Assembly (NCBI GenBank): GCA_947496695.1
Contig: CANMEI010000010.1
Coordinates: 79,419-143,418, forward strand
DNA length: 64,000 nucleotides
DNA from: an uncultured Cellulophaga sp.
GTDB lineage: Bacteria; Bacteroidota; Bacteroidia; Flavobacteriales; Flavobacteriaceae
Direction: 5' to 3'
Position numbers and translations under genes: made by a program. The notes beneath the pieces were generated by a model, which saw only the letters and a list, made by a program, of their open reading frames with translations, searched no databases and was not told the origin of the DNA. Each line of letters opens with the position of its first letter. Within the stretch, counting starts at the first letter, position 1. Shown here piece by piece: positions 36,038 to 43,855 of the stretch.

Positions 36038-37423
36038 ATGAACAAGACATATACACCTCTTAGCTTATTGACTCTAGCATTATTTTTAACTTTTTCCTCT
36101 TGTCAAAAAAAAGCTCAATATGCTATTTTAAGTGGTACTATTAAAAATGGAAATAAAACAATTGAATTAAGGTCTCATTATGACACCACAGATAAAACTA
36201 AGAGAAAAATCATTCATTTAGATAAAAATGGTGCTTTTCAGGATACTATCTATATTCAAAAAGAAGAATTATATGTAGTTTCAGACAAAACTAATATGTT
36301 TGAATTTTATTTGACCCCATCAAGTACATATACTCTCGATTATGATTCAAAAAAATTTAAAACTGAAGGTATCTCATTAAAAGGAGATGATATTGACACC
36401 AATGAATATTATATAGATAAAACAAGAGGTACTGCATTCTATGATTTTGATGCATCGGATAAGTCTGAAAAAGAAATTAGAAGTTTTCTTAATAGTGTTA
36501 AAGAAAAACAAATACAAAGAGTGAATATTTCAAAATTACCAAGTTTATTAAAAAAGCATGAAGAAGCTTCTATTAAATATGAATACCTTAGATTTCTTTC
36601 TCTATACATTAGAATAAATGAAATTAACAACCCGTCTATTGAGTCTAAAAACGAATTGGATATTGATTACTTGAATGAAGAAGAATATAAAAAACATCAA
36701 TCATATAAATATTTGTTACATGATTACTACCATGAGAAATTAAACCAAAAAGCAAAAGAAAACCAAAAACTAAAACTAAACCCGTCATATTCACTTTATC
36801 AAAATGGAATAAAAGAGTTAGCATTAAATATACCGAATGATTATATCAAAAATGATTTAATTGCTCATGATGCATCATTTTATCTTTTAAATTCAGAAGA
36901 CATTGAATCTTGTTATAGCGACTTTAAAAAGTATTACACTGGAAATGACACAATTATCAAAGCTAAAATGCTGGATTCATATTATCGATTTACTAAACTA
37001 AAAAAAGGAACCCCTTCTCCAAAATTCACTAATTATAAAAATAATAATGGAGGTGAAAATTCATTAAACGATTATAAAGGAAATTATGTGTTTATTGATA
37101 TTTGGGCAACTTGGTGTGGCAGTTGTTATGGAGAAATGTCTTATTTGAAAAAGTTAGAACAAGAATATAAAGATGTTGTTTTTTTAAGTATTGCTTGGAA
37201 AGATGATGTAAATAAATGGCGGAAAATAATAAAAAAGGAATCATTAAAAGGAATACAACTATTTGCAACTAAAGATGATAATTCCTTTTTTGAAGAGTAT
37301 GCTGTAAATGGTATACCTAGATATATCTTAATCGACCCAGAAGGCAATATTCTAGATCATAATACACCTAAACCCTCAGATGACAAATTAAGAACGCTGT
37401 TTAAAGATGTTGGCATTGATTAA
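36038..37423 (+). CDS. TlpA-like thioredoxin-fold lipoprotein
   Basis: 461 residues, lipobox FSSC (Cys22): an envelope lipoprotein. An N-terminal beta-rich domain (about 30-110) and a helical, lysine-rich middle (120-330) precede a thioredoxin-fold redoxin/TlpA domain with active site WCGSC (Cys360, Cys363) and the cis-proline loop VNGIPRYILID. Probably a periplasm-facing thiol-disulfide reductase of the type common in Bacteroidota. The gene is alone and is bracketed by inverted GTTGGCAACA repeats, then followed by an IS110 remnant, so it looks like an acquired passenger. The lysine/asparagine-rich composition is somewhat stronger than its neighbours'. Confidence 0.88.
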   Translation: MNKTYTPLSLLTLALFLTFSSCQKKAQYAILSGTIKNGNKTIELRSHYDTTDKTKRKIIHLDKNGAFQDTIYIQKEELYVVSDKTNMFEFYLTPSSTYTLDYDSKKFKTEGISLKGDDIDTNEYYIDKTRGTAFYDFDASDKSEKEIRSFLNSVKEKQIQRVNISKLPSLLKKHEEASIKYEYLRFLSLYIRINEINNPSIESKNELDIDYLNEEEYKKHQSYKYLLHDYYHEKLNQKAKENQKLKLNPSYSLYQNGIKELALNIPNDYIKNDLIAHDASFYLLNSEDIESCYSDFKKYYTGNDTIIKAKMLDSYYRFTKLKKGTPSPKFTNYKNNNGGENSLNDYKGNYVFIDIWATWCGSCYGEMSYLKKLEQEYKDVVFLSIAWKDDVNKWRKIIKKESLKGIQLFATKDDNSFFEEYAVNGIPRYILIDPEGNILDHNTPKPSDDKLRTLFKDVGID

Positions 37424-37485
37424 ATTGTATAAAATCGTTAGATAAGAAAACGATGGAATTAACACTCGATAATTTAATAGGAAAG

Positions 37486-37548
37486 AGCTAAATATTCCGA
37501 TTTCTGACTATTTAGCTTATGAATAAAAATAAAAAACTGTTGCCAACA
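37486..37548. repeat. Hairpin and inverted copy of the bracketing repeat
   Basis: Downstream of the tlpA-like gene there is a 9-bp stem AGCTAAATA / TATTTAGCT (37486-37494, 37509-37517), a possible terminator, and then TGTTGCCAACA at 37538-37548. The latter contains the exact reverse complement of the GTTGGCAACA found before the gene at 35990-35999. Confidence 0.55.
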
Positions 37549-37656
37549 AAGAACTGAGGTAAAAAACAACTCTTTTTTTAATTAAATTTAGATACTATTA
37601 CAGTAGGCTTAAACTTTAGTTTAAGCTTTTTTTATGCTTGTTTTTTTATTTAAATT

Positions 37657-38121
37657 TTACTTAAGCGTTAAAACAGAAACATAAGTTTCATCATAAGGCA
37701 ATCCAGATTTTGCAATAGCAAAACACTGTTTTAATAACTTATTAGCCACGGCTATTAAAGCCAGTTTTTTGCTTTTACCTTTATTGACTATTCGCTGATA
37801 CAATTCACGGCAAGCCTTATTATGCTTACAAGCATTAAAAGCACACAAAAACAAAAGATTCCGAAGCTTTCTATTTCCAACCTTACTTATTCGTGCACGA
37901 CCTCTAACACTACTACCAGACTCTCGTATAGTTGGGGTAATCCCTACATAACTACAAAGTTGTGATGCATTCTCGAACTTAGTAAAACCATCGGTAACTA
38001 CAATTAAAAACAAGGCTGTTTTAAGTCCTATTCCTGGTATGCTTTGTAATAAGGTTAATTGTTCCTGTTGATCTTGTTTAACTAAAGTAAGAAATGTATA
38101 AATTAAACCTTTTATATTTTT
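37657..38121 (-). pseudogene. IS110-family transposase, C-terminal remnant
   Basis: The minus-strand frame is open from about 38121 to the stop at 37657 (about 155 codons). It encodes the C-terminal Transposase_20 domain: LLQSIPGIGLKTALFLIVV, the helix-hairpin-helix-like part, then CSYVGITPTIRESGSSVRGR with its conserved Ser, and KVGNRKLRNLLFLCAFNACK. Whole IS110 transposases are about 320-340 residues with an N-terminal DEDD (RuvC-like) catalytic domain, which is absent; the frame is closed upstream by a stop in an A-rich run. So this is a dead fragment. The intact end LPYDETYVSVLTLK shows the right part of the element survived. Confidence 0.85.
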
Positions 38122-38177
38122 TTATAAAACCTTCATTTGAACAAATAACTACCTGATTATCAATTGATATTTTGTAC

Positions 38178-38189
38178 AATGAGGGATTC
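38178..38189. repeat. 12-bp copy of part of the tRNA-Ser gene
   Basis: AATGAGGGATTC here is identical to 38342-38353 inside the neighbouring tRNA-Ser gene (T-arm 3' side and acceptor stem). The copy lies 148 bases beyond the tRNA 3' end in tRNA orientation. Such duplications mark tRNA-targeted integration sites, but only 12 bases match and the last acceptor bases are not included. Confidence 0.35.
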
Positions 38190-38221
38190 ACTTCGTGTAT
38201 ACCTGGGTATCCGCACCTGAG

Positions 38222-38248
38222 AAAAAAGCGCAATTTATGCGCTTTTTT
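38222..38248. terminator. Terminator-like hairpin AAAAAAGCGCA / TGCGCTTTTTT
   Basis: Perfect 11-bp stem, 5-base loop, T-run on the plus strand and also on the minus strand. It is classic rho-independent shape. No intact gene precedes it directly; it may be a remnant tied to the degraded IS110 region. Confidence 0.6.
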
Positions 38249-38297
38249 ATTTTACTCTATTTTACAAGAACGTAGTTCTTCACATATCTTAAAATAA

Positions 38298-38329
38298 AAA
38301 AGCTCAATATCTTACGATATTGAGCTTTT
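38298..38329 (-). terminator. Terminator of the tRNA-Ser gene
   Basis: Perfect 14-bp stem AAAAGCTCAATATC / GATATTGAGCTTTT with a 4-base loop, starting 8 bases beyond the tRNA 3' end and followed on the minus strand by T-rich sequence. Confidence 0.8.
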
Positions 38330-38336
38330 CTCTAAG

Positions 38337-38421
38337 CGGAGAATGAGGGATTCGAACCCCCGGAGGTGTGACCCTCAACAGTTTTCAAGACTGCCGCATT
38401 CGACCACTCTGCCAATTCTCC
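38337..38421 (-). tRNA. tRNA-Ser (anticodon TGA)
   Basis: Read on the minus strand as an 85-base class II tRNA. Acceptor arms GGAGAAT (5') and ATTCTCC (3') pair fully, with G as discriminator. The anticodon loop reads CTTGAAA within CAGTCTTGAAAACTG, giving anticodon TGA for UCA serine codons. A long variable arm (GAGGGTCACACCTC region) and T-loop GGTTCGAATCC are present. CCA is not encoded, as usual in this phylum. Confidence 0.95.
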
Positions 38422-38456
38422 AAAGTGTCTCATAAGGTATTCCCTTATTGCGGGTG

Positions 38457-38488
38457 CAAATATAATAACCTTTTTCTAATTTAAGCAA
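38457..38488 (-). promoter_or_regulatory. Candidate promoter for tRNA-Ser
   Basis: On the minus strand TTG (38486-38488) is followed after 21 bases by TATATTTG (38457-38464), matching the Bacteroidota TTTG-N19-21-TAnnTTTG pattern. The -7 box ends about 35 bases before the tRNA 5' end. Confidence 0.5.
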
Positions 38489-38693
38489 TAGTTTGCTGTA
38501 TTTTTTTAAAAATATTTTAATCTAAATTTATCATCCTAATAATCAGTAAATTGTAAATTATAGATTCCATATTAACCCTATATGTTTTAAATTTACATTT
38601 TTAAAATCATAAAAATTATTGTTTTTACATTTTATAACTGGCCATTTTAGTAATTTCTAGTATAAAATAGTATTAAACATTTAACTCAACAAA

Positions 38694-39326
38694 ATGGCAG
38701 ATAGTTTAAAACATTTAAAATGGCGATATGCCGTAAAAAAATTTGATGCTTCAAAGCAACTTTCAGAAGCAAAATTAACTATCTTAAAACAAGCTTTTAA
38801 TCTTACCGCAACTTCTTATGGTTTGCAACCTTTGAAAATGATTGTGATTAAAAATCAAGAATTAAAAAATAGTTTAGTAAAAAGTTCTTACGGACAGCAA
38901 CAAGTTGCTGACGCATCGCATGTATTAGTATTGTGCATTGAAACGAAAATAGACGAAGCTTATATACATAACTATTTTAATCTTGTAAAACAATTACGAA
39001 ATACGCCTGAAAGTATAACTGATCCATTTAAAAAATCACTAATTAAAACGTTTGCACAAAAAAATGCAGTTGAAGTTAAAGAATGGGCTACCAACCAAGC
39101 TTATTTAGCTTTAGGTAATCTTTTAACGGTTTGTGCAGTAGAACAAATAGATGCTTGCCCTATGGAGGGTTTTATTCCTGATGCTTATAGTTCTATTCTT
39201 AATTTAGAAGAAAAAGGATTAGAAGCAGTGTTAGTTTTACCAGTTGGTTATAGAGACACTGAAGATCTATTTTCTGGTTTAGCAAAAGTTAGAAAAACAT
39301 TAGAAGAGAGCATTATAGAATTATAA
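38694..39326 (+). CDS. NAD(P)H-dependent nitroreductase family oxidoreductase
   Basis: 210-residue FMN enzyme of the nitroreductase superfamily (NfnB/NfsB-like). Seen: WRYAVKKFDASKQLS at the N-terminus (FMN-phosphate Arg/Lys region), LTATSYGLQPLKMIVIKN, EWATNQAYLALGNLL, and DACPMEGFIPDAY near the C-terminus (the E. coli NfsB CPMEGF stretch). Acts as a cytoplasmic homodimer reducing nitroaromatics or quinones; natural substrate unknown. Rightward, 54 bases before the DegT gene, possibly the same transcript. Confidence 0.9.
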   Translation: MADSLKHLKWRYAVKKFDASKQLSEAKLTILKQAFNLTATSYGLQPLKMIVIKNQELKNSLVKSSYGQQQVADASHVLVLCIETKIDEAYIHNYFNLVKQLRNTPESITDPFKKSLIKTFAQKNAVEVKEWATNQAYLALGNLLTVCAVEQIDACPMEGFIPDAYSSILNLEEKGLEAVLVLPVGYRDTEDLFSGLAKVRKTLEESIIEL

Positions 39327-39380
39327 TAACTTGCCAATAATTACCCAAATAATAATTAATTAAAAAGAGTAGTACAACGT

Positions 39381-40571
39381 ATGCCTGGATTTGAATTTTT
39401 TGGAGACCTAGAACGTAAAGAAGTAAATGATGTTTTAAATACTGGTGTATTAATGCGTTATGGTTTTGAGGGTGCACGTGACCATTACAAAGCAGAAGAA
39501 CTTGAGCAATTGATTAGTGATAGAATGAATACTAACCATACGCATTTAGTAAGTAGTGGTACTGCTGCATTAACAGTTGCTTTAGCTAGTGCAGGAGTAG
39601 GGGCTGGTGATGAAGTAATTATGCCAATGTTTACTTTTGTAGCTACTTTTGAAGCTATATTATCGGTAGGTGCAATTCCTGTTTTAGCAAATATTGATGC
39701 AACTCTTGGGTTAAATGCTACTGCTGTTGAAAAAGTGATTACCAAACGTACAAAAGCCATTATGCCGGTGCACATGTGTGGTGCAATTACTGATTTAGCT
39801 CCGTTACAAGAATTATGTAAAAAACATGATTTACGTTTAATTGAAGATGCATGCCAAGCAATTGGTGGTACTTATAATGGTAAGCCTCTTGGTACAATTG
39901 GTGATGTTGGCTGTTTTTCTTTTGATTATGTAAAAACGATTACTTGTGGTGAAGGTGGTGCAATTGTTACGAATAATAAAGAATTATATACTAATGCTGT
40001 ATATTATTCTGATCATGGGCATGATCATTTAGGTGCTGATAGAGGAAAAGACAAACATCCTTTTTTAGGTTATAATTACAGAATATCAGAATTGCATGCA
40101 GCTGTTGGTGTTGCTCAGTTTAAACAATTAGATAAATTTATTGAAATTCAAAAAACTTATTTTACAATTATTGAAGAAGCTTTAAAATCGGTTGTAGGAC
40201 TTACATTTCGAGAAATTCCAGAAGGTGGAGTGCAAAATTATTCATTCTTAAGTTTCTTTTTACCAACTAAAGAGCTAACCCAAAAAACCCATAAAGCATT
40301 AAGCGAAGGTGGCGTAGATGCTACTTTTTATTGGTTTGATAATAATTGGCATTACCATACAAAATGGGAGCATTTAAAAGAATTAACTACTTTAGGTAAT
40401 GTATCAAAAACTATAAAAGATAATTTGCCAGATTATAGTAATTATGATTATAAAGCTTCTGATGAAATTATTTCACGTACCATATCATGCCTAATTAAAC
40501 TAAGCTGGACAGAAGAAGAGGTTAACGAAAGAGCAGCAAAAATGGTTGCTATACTAAACGGAATAGTTTAG
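39381..40571 (+). CDS. DegT/DnrJ/EryC1/StrS-family aminotransferase
   Basis: 396-residue PLP-dependent enzyme of the sugar-aminotransferase family. Seen: VSSGTAALTVALASAGVGAGDEVIMP, the EDACQAIGGTYNGKPLG motif and the Schiff-base Lys185 in CFSFDYVKTITCGEGGAIVTNN, then LGYNYRISELHAAVGVAQ. Members usually aminate keto-sugars for surface polysaccharides, but no other sugar-nucleotide genes are near, so the role is open. Its stop overlaps that of the convergent ribBA gene by 4 bases. Confidence 0.9.
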   Translation: MPGFEFFGDLERKEVNDVLNTGVLMRYGFEGARDHYKAEELEQLISDRMNTNHTHLVSSGTAALTVALASAGVGAGDEVIMPMFTFVATFEAILSVGAIPVLANIDATLGLNATAVEKVITKRTKAIMPVHMCGAITDLAPLQELCKKHDLRLIEDACQAIGGTYNGKPLGTIGDVGCFSFDYVKTITCGEGGAIVTNNKELYTNAVYYSDHGHDHLGADRGKDKHPFLGYNYRISELHAAVGVAQFKQLDKFIEIQKTYFTIIEEALKSVVGLTFREIPEGGVQNYSFLSFFLPTKELTQKTHKALSEGGVDATFYWFDNNWHYHTKWEHLKELTTLGNVSKTIKDNLPDYSNYDYKASDEIISRTISCLIKLSWTEEEVNERAAKMVAILNGIV

Positions 40572-41704
40572 TAAGGTACATAATCTACAATTTCTAAACC
40601 ATAACCTACAATACCAACTCTTTTCGATTGAATGGAGTTGGTTAACAAGCGTATTTTTGAAATGTTAATATCGTGAAGAATTTGTGCGCCAACGCCAAAA
40701 TCTTTCGCATCCATATCAATTTTAGGAGCTCTCATTTCACCTTCTGACTGCAATTGTTTTAAACCTGCTAATCTATTTAATAAATTTAGTGATTGGCTTT
40801 CTTGATTAATAAATACAAAAGCACCTTTACCTTCTTTATTTATAGTATTAAACATTACCTCTAACTTTTTATCAGGGTTATTGGTAAGTGTTCCTAAAAT
40901 ATCATTATTAATTAATGTGGAATTAATTCGTGTTAAAACTTCTTCGTCTTTTTTCCAACTACCTTTGGTTAAGGCTATATGAACTTGATTGTTAGTTGTT
41001 TGTTTGTATGCTCTTAATCTAAACTCTCCAAAACGGGTAGTGATGTTAAAATCTTCTTTTTTCTCAATTAAACTATCATGTTCCATACGATACGCAATAA
41101 GCGATTCTATAGAAACAATTTTTAAATTATGCTTGTTTGCAACTTCTTTTAGTTGTGGTAATCTGGCCATAGAGCCATCTTCATTCATAATTTCAACAAT
41201 TACCCCAGCAGGTTGTAAGCCAGCTAAACGTGCAAAATCTATTGCAGCTTCTGTATGTCCTGTTCTTCGTAAAACACCACCATCTTTAGCTACTAAAGGA
41301 AAAATATGACCAGGTCTTGCTAAATCGTATGGTTTAGTGTCTTTACTTGTTAAAGCTTGAACGGTTTTTGATCTATCAGAAGCAGAAATACCAGTAGTTA
41401 CTCCTTTACCTCTTAAATCAACAGAAACCGTAAAAGCAGTTTCCATATGGTCTGTGTTTACAGATACCATCATTTCAAGACCTAAGTCTTTACAACGACT
41501 TTCCGTAAGAGGAGCACAAATAAGTCCACGACCTTCAGTTGCCATAAAATTAATTAGTTCAGGAGTTGCTAATTCAGCAGCAGCAAGAAAATCACCTTCG
41601 TTTTCTCTGTTCTCATCATCAACAACAATGATTACATTTCCTTTTCTAATTTCTTCAATTGCATCTTCAATTGTATCAAGTTGAATACTTTCTTTCATGG
41701 TCAT
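40568..41704 (-). CDS. ribB: RibBA: DHBP synthase with degenerate GTP cyclohydrolase II domain
   Basis: 378 residues. Residues 1-205 are 3,4-dihydroxy-2-butanone-4-phosphate synthase (riboflavin pathway, from ribulose-5-phosphate): DDENRENEGDF, TGISASDRSKT, RRTGHTEAAIDFARLAGL are intact. From about 215 a GTP cyclohydrolase II-like domain follows, but the zinc-binding Cys cluster (SECLTGDxxxSxRCDCG) is missing and replaced by NSTLINNDILGTLTNNPDKK. So only the RibB half should be active, and RibA must be supplied elsewhere. Two Met starts (41704, 41698) are possible. 6 bases after lptF in the same direction. Confidence 0.88.
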   Translation of the reverse strand: MTMKESIQLDTIEDAIEEIRKGNVIIVVDDENRENEGDFLAAAELATPELINFMATEGRGLICAPLTESRCKDLGLEMMVSVNTDHMETAFTVSVDLRGKGVTTGISASDRSKTVQALTSKDTKPYDLARPGHIFPLVAKDGGVLRRTGHTEAAIDFARLAGLQPAGVIVEIMNEDGSMARLPQLKEVANKHNLKIVSIESLIAYRMEHDSLIEKKEDFNITTRFGEFRLRAYKQTTNNQVHIALTKGSWKKDEEVLTRINSTLINNDILGTLTNNPDKKLEVMFNTINKEGKGAFVFINQESQSLNLLNRLAGLKQLQSEGEMRAPKIDMDAKDFGVGAQILHDINISKIRLLTNSIQSKRVGIVGYGLEIVDYVPY

Positions 41705-41710
41705 AAATAA

Positions 41711-43204
41711 TTAATTAGCGGTAGATTTCTTTTTATTGAATACTCTAATAAATAAATTTTTAAAGAAATCTATAACATTTCCAAAACTAGACAAACCTCT
41801 ATCGTCAGTTGCCCTTTTAGTTAAAAAAACACCTAGTGGTAACATTATTAAAGAGGACATCCATGCACCAATTATAGGGTTCATGCTTCCTTCTTTTGAA
41901 GAGTTTTCAGCAAATACACCAATAAAATAATACACTAAAAATAAAATTATTGCAATTACCATGGGTAAACCTAAACCACCTTTTCTAATAATTGCACCTA
42001 GTGGAGCCCCAACGAAAAATAGAATAATACAGGATAATGCTAAAGCAAATTTTTTGTGCAGTGATATGATGTGCATGTTATAAATTTTAAAACGCTTGTC
42101 TAGCTCTCCTCTTTTTCCATTTATTGATGCTAAAATGTTTGTAGTCGAGTTTTTAGCTGCGTTTAAAATTTGATTTTTTTGATGTGGTTTGTACAGATTC
42201 ACTAATGTTAGTGTATCAATCATTTTTTGTTGATACATTACAGAATCTTTTGAAAAGTTTTTTAATTGATCAACAACAATACTATCTTTTGGTGAAGCTA
42301 GTGTAAAAGCACCAACTCTTTTATATATTCCTTTTGAAAATATATTGATGATTTTGATATTATTTTTTTTAATAGAATCAATATCTTTTATTAATCTAGA
42401 TACATTTTTCATTTTATCAGTAGTGACATCTCTCTCTTTTTCTAAATCAACATCGAGCTTTGAAATATCTTGATTAATAATATATTTTTCAAAGGATGAT
42501 TTAGCAAAAGGAAATTTTTTATTATCTGAAGATTTCTTTTTCAAAACATCTTCATAATAATTACCATCTTTTAAAACTAATTGTAAAATATTAGAGCCTT
42601 CGCCACTTATAAGTTCACCTGTTTTCGCTTTTATTACGGTATTATTTTGTCCATTTGCTGATTTTCTATGTATGATTACATTTTCTAAAAAGCGATCATT
42701 ATCTCCGTATTTACGATCTACTTTCATGTTCATATCAGTACCTTCTAAATCACTAAAAGTACCTTCAATAATAGCGGTAGAAGGTTTTAATTGTCCAATA
42801 TTTTTACGAAGGCTATATATTTTTAATTCTGCTGCAGGAATTACACTGTTTGCAAAATAAAAAACCAAAACACTTAATAAACTTACAAATACAATTAAAC
42901 TCAGCATTGATCGCTGCAAAGAAATACCAGAAGCTTTCATTGCTGCAAATTCATAATTTTCTGCAATTGCACCAAACGTTAAAATAGAGGAGAGTAGTAC
43001 TGTTAATGGTAGTACTTTTTCCATTAAACTTGGCATCACATAAAATAGAAATTTAGCTATAATTACGATATCTAAACCTCTGCCGGCTAAATCATCAATA
43101 AATAACCAGATAGTCTGAAATATGAAAATAAGCATCAAAATTCCGAAAGAACTGATGAAATTGTATAAAAAACGCTTTAAAATATAACTATCTAGTATTC
43201 TCAA
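41711..43204 (-). CDS. LptF/LptG-family permease (YjgP/YjgQ)
   Basis: 497 residues. Three N-terminal membrane helices (residues about 10-120), a long periplasmic beta domain (about 140-350) and three C-terminal helices (ALALSCIILFFVGAPLGAIIRKGGLGLPMVIAI). These permeases pair with LptB2 to lift lipopolysaccharide out of the inner membrane. The periplasmic insertion is larger than in E. coli, as usual in Bacteroidota. F and G cannot be distinguished by eye. Between lolA (3-base gap) and ribBA in a leftward ftsK-lolA-lpt-ribBA run. Confidence 0.9.
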   Translation of the reverse strand: MRILDSYILKRFLYNFISSFGILMLIFIFQTIWLFIDDLAGRGLDIVIIAKFLFYVMPSLMEKVLPLTVLLSSILTFGAIAENYEFAAMKASGISLQRSMLSLIVFVSLLSVLVFYFANSVIPAAELKIYSLRKNIGQLKPSTAIIEGTFSDLEGTDMNMKVDRKYGDNDRFLENVIIHRKSANGQNNTVIKAKTGELISGEGSNILQLVLKDGNYYEDVLKKKSSDNKKFPFAKSSFEKYIINQDISKLDVDLEKERDVTTDKMKNVSRLIKDIDSIKKNNIKIINIFSKGIYKRVGAFTLASPKDSIVVDQLKNFSKDSVMYQQKMIDTLTLVNLYKPHQKNQILNAAKNSTTNILASINGKRGELDKRFKIYNMHIISLHKKFALALSCIILFFVGAPLGAIIRKGGLGLPMVIAIILFLVYYFIGVFAENSSKEGSMNPIIGAWMSSLIMLPLGVFLTKRATDDRGLSSFGNVIDFFKNLFIRVFNKKKSTAN

Positions 43205-43207
43205 TGT

Positions 43208-43849
43208 CTAATTTCTTAAGATATAGTACCCCTCGTTTTTGTACTTAGATTCATCAAAAGTAAATAAGGTTTTTGATAAAGGCTGATTTGTTTTAAAAGA
43301 ATTAACGGTAATTGTAGTTTTAGTACCGTTTTTACCAGTTTCTATTAGCTTATAAATATGTTTTGTTTCCGCATCTATACCTAATAAAATAGTTTTTATT
43401 TCTGAGTTAGTGTCAATCGGAGTTAATTTTACAAATTGAATTTTACGACCTTGAATATTCTGCATGATATCCATTTCATAATTATGTCCTTTTTTATAAA
43501 AAGTCAACATTTTTGAAGGTGTAATTGTATTTTCATCAGTAGATTTATCTTCAATAGTTACTTCTTCGTTTTCAGGAACAATAGTATAGACTTTATTCCC
43601 ATCAAATAATTGTTGAGATCCCAAATAATTAAAAAGGTATTTATCACCTTGCATGGTAACATCACCACGAGTTTCCTGATTTATATTTGCCTCTTTATTA
43701 TTTAATGCGTATTTAAAATCTACATAAATATTGTCATAACTTTTAACTTTATTATATACTTGATCTAATAAAGCTTTTGCTTTTGTAGAACTCTGCCCAA
43801 AAGAAGCGGTTGCAGTAAAAAGTACTAATAAGACAATTAATTTTTTCAT
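43208..43849 (-). CDS. lolA: LolA-like outer-membrane lipoprotein carrier
   Basis: 213 residues with a cleavable signal (LLVLFTATASFGQ). The rest has the LolA fold pattern: SYDNIYVDFKYAL, RGDVTMQGDKYLFNYLGSQQLFDGNKVYTI and KMLTFYKKGHNYEMDI, with beta strands surrounding a hydrophobic cavity. Role: carries lipoproteins across the periplasm to the outer membrane. Lies between ftsK (6-base gap) and lptF/G (3-base gap). Confidence 0.88.
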   Translation of the reverse strand: MKKLIVLLVLFTATASFGQSSTKAKALLDQVYNKVKSYDNIYVDFKYALNNKEANINQETRGDVTMQGDKYLFNYLGSQQLFDGNKVYTIVPENEEVTIEDKSTDENTITPSKMLTFYKKGHNYEMDIMQNIQGRKIQFVKLTPIDTNSEIKTILLGIDAETKHIYKLIETGKNGTKTTITVNSFKTNQPLSKTLFTFDESKYKNEGYYILRN

Positions 43850-43855
43850 TCTGTT

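Noticed and set aside
35990..37548. Integron-type attC sites around the tlpA-like gene
   Set aside because: GTTGGCAACA does not match the GTTRRRY core and the copies are inverted rather than direct; no integrase is near.
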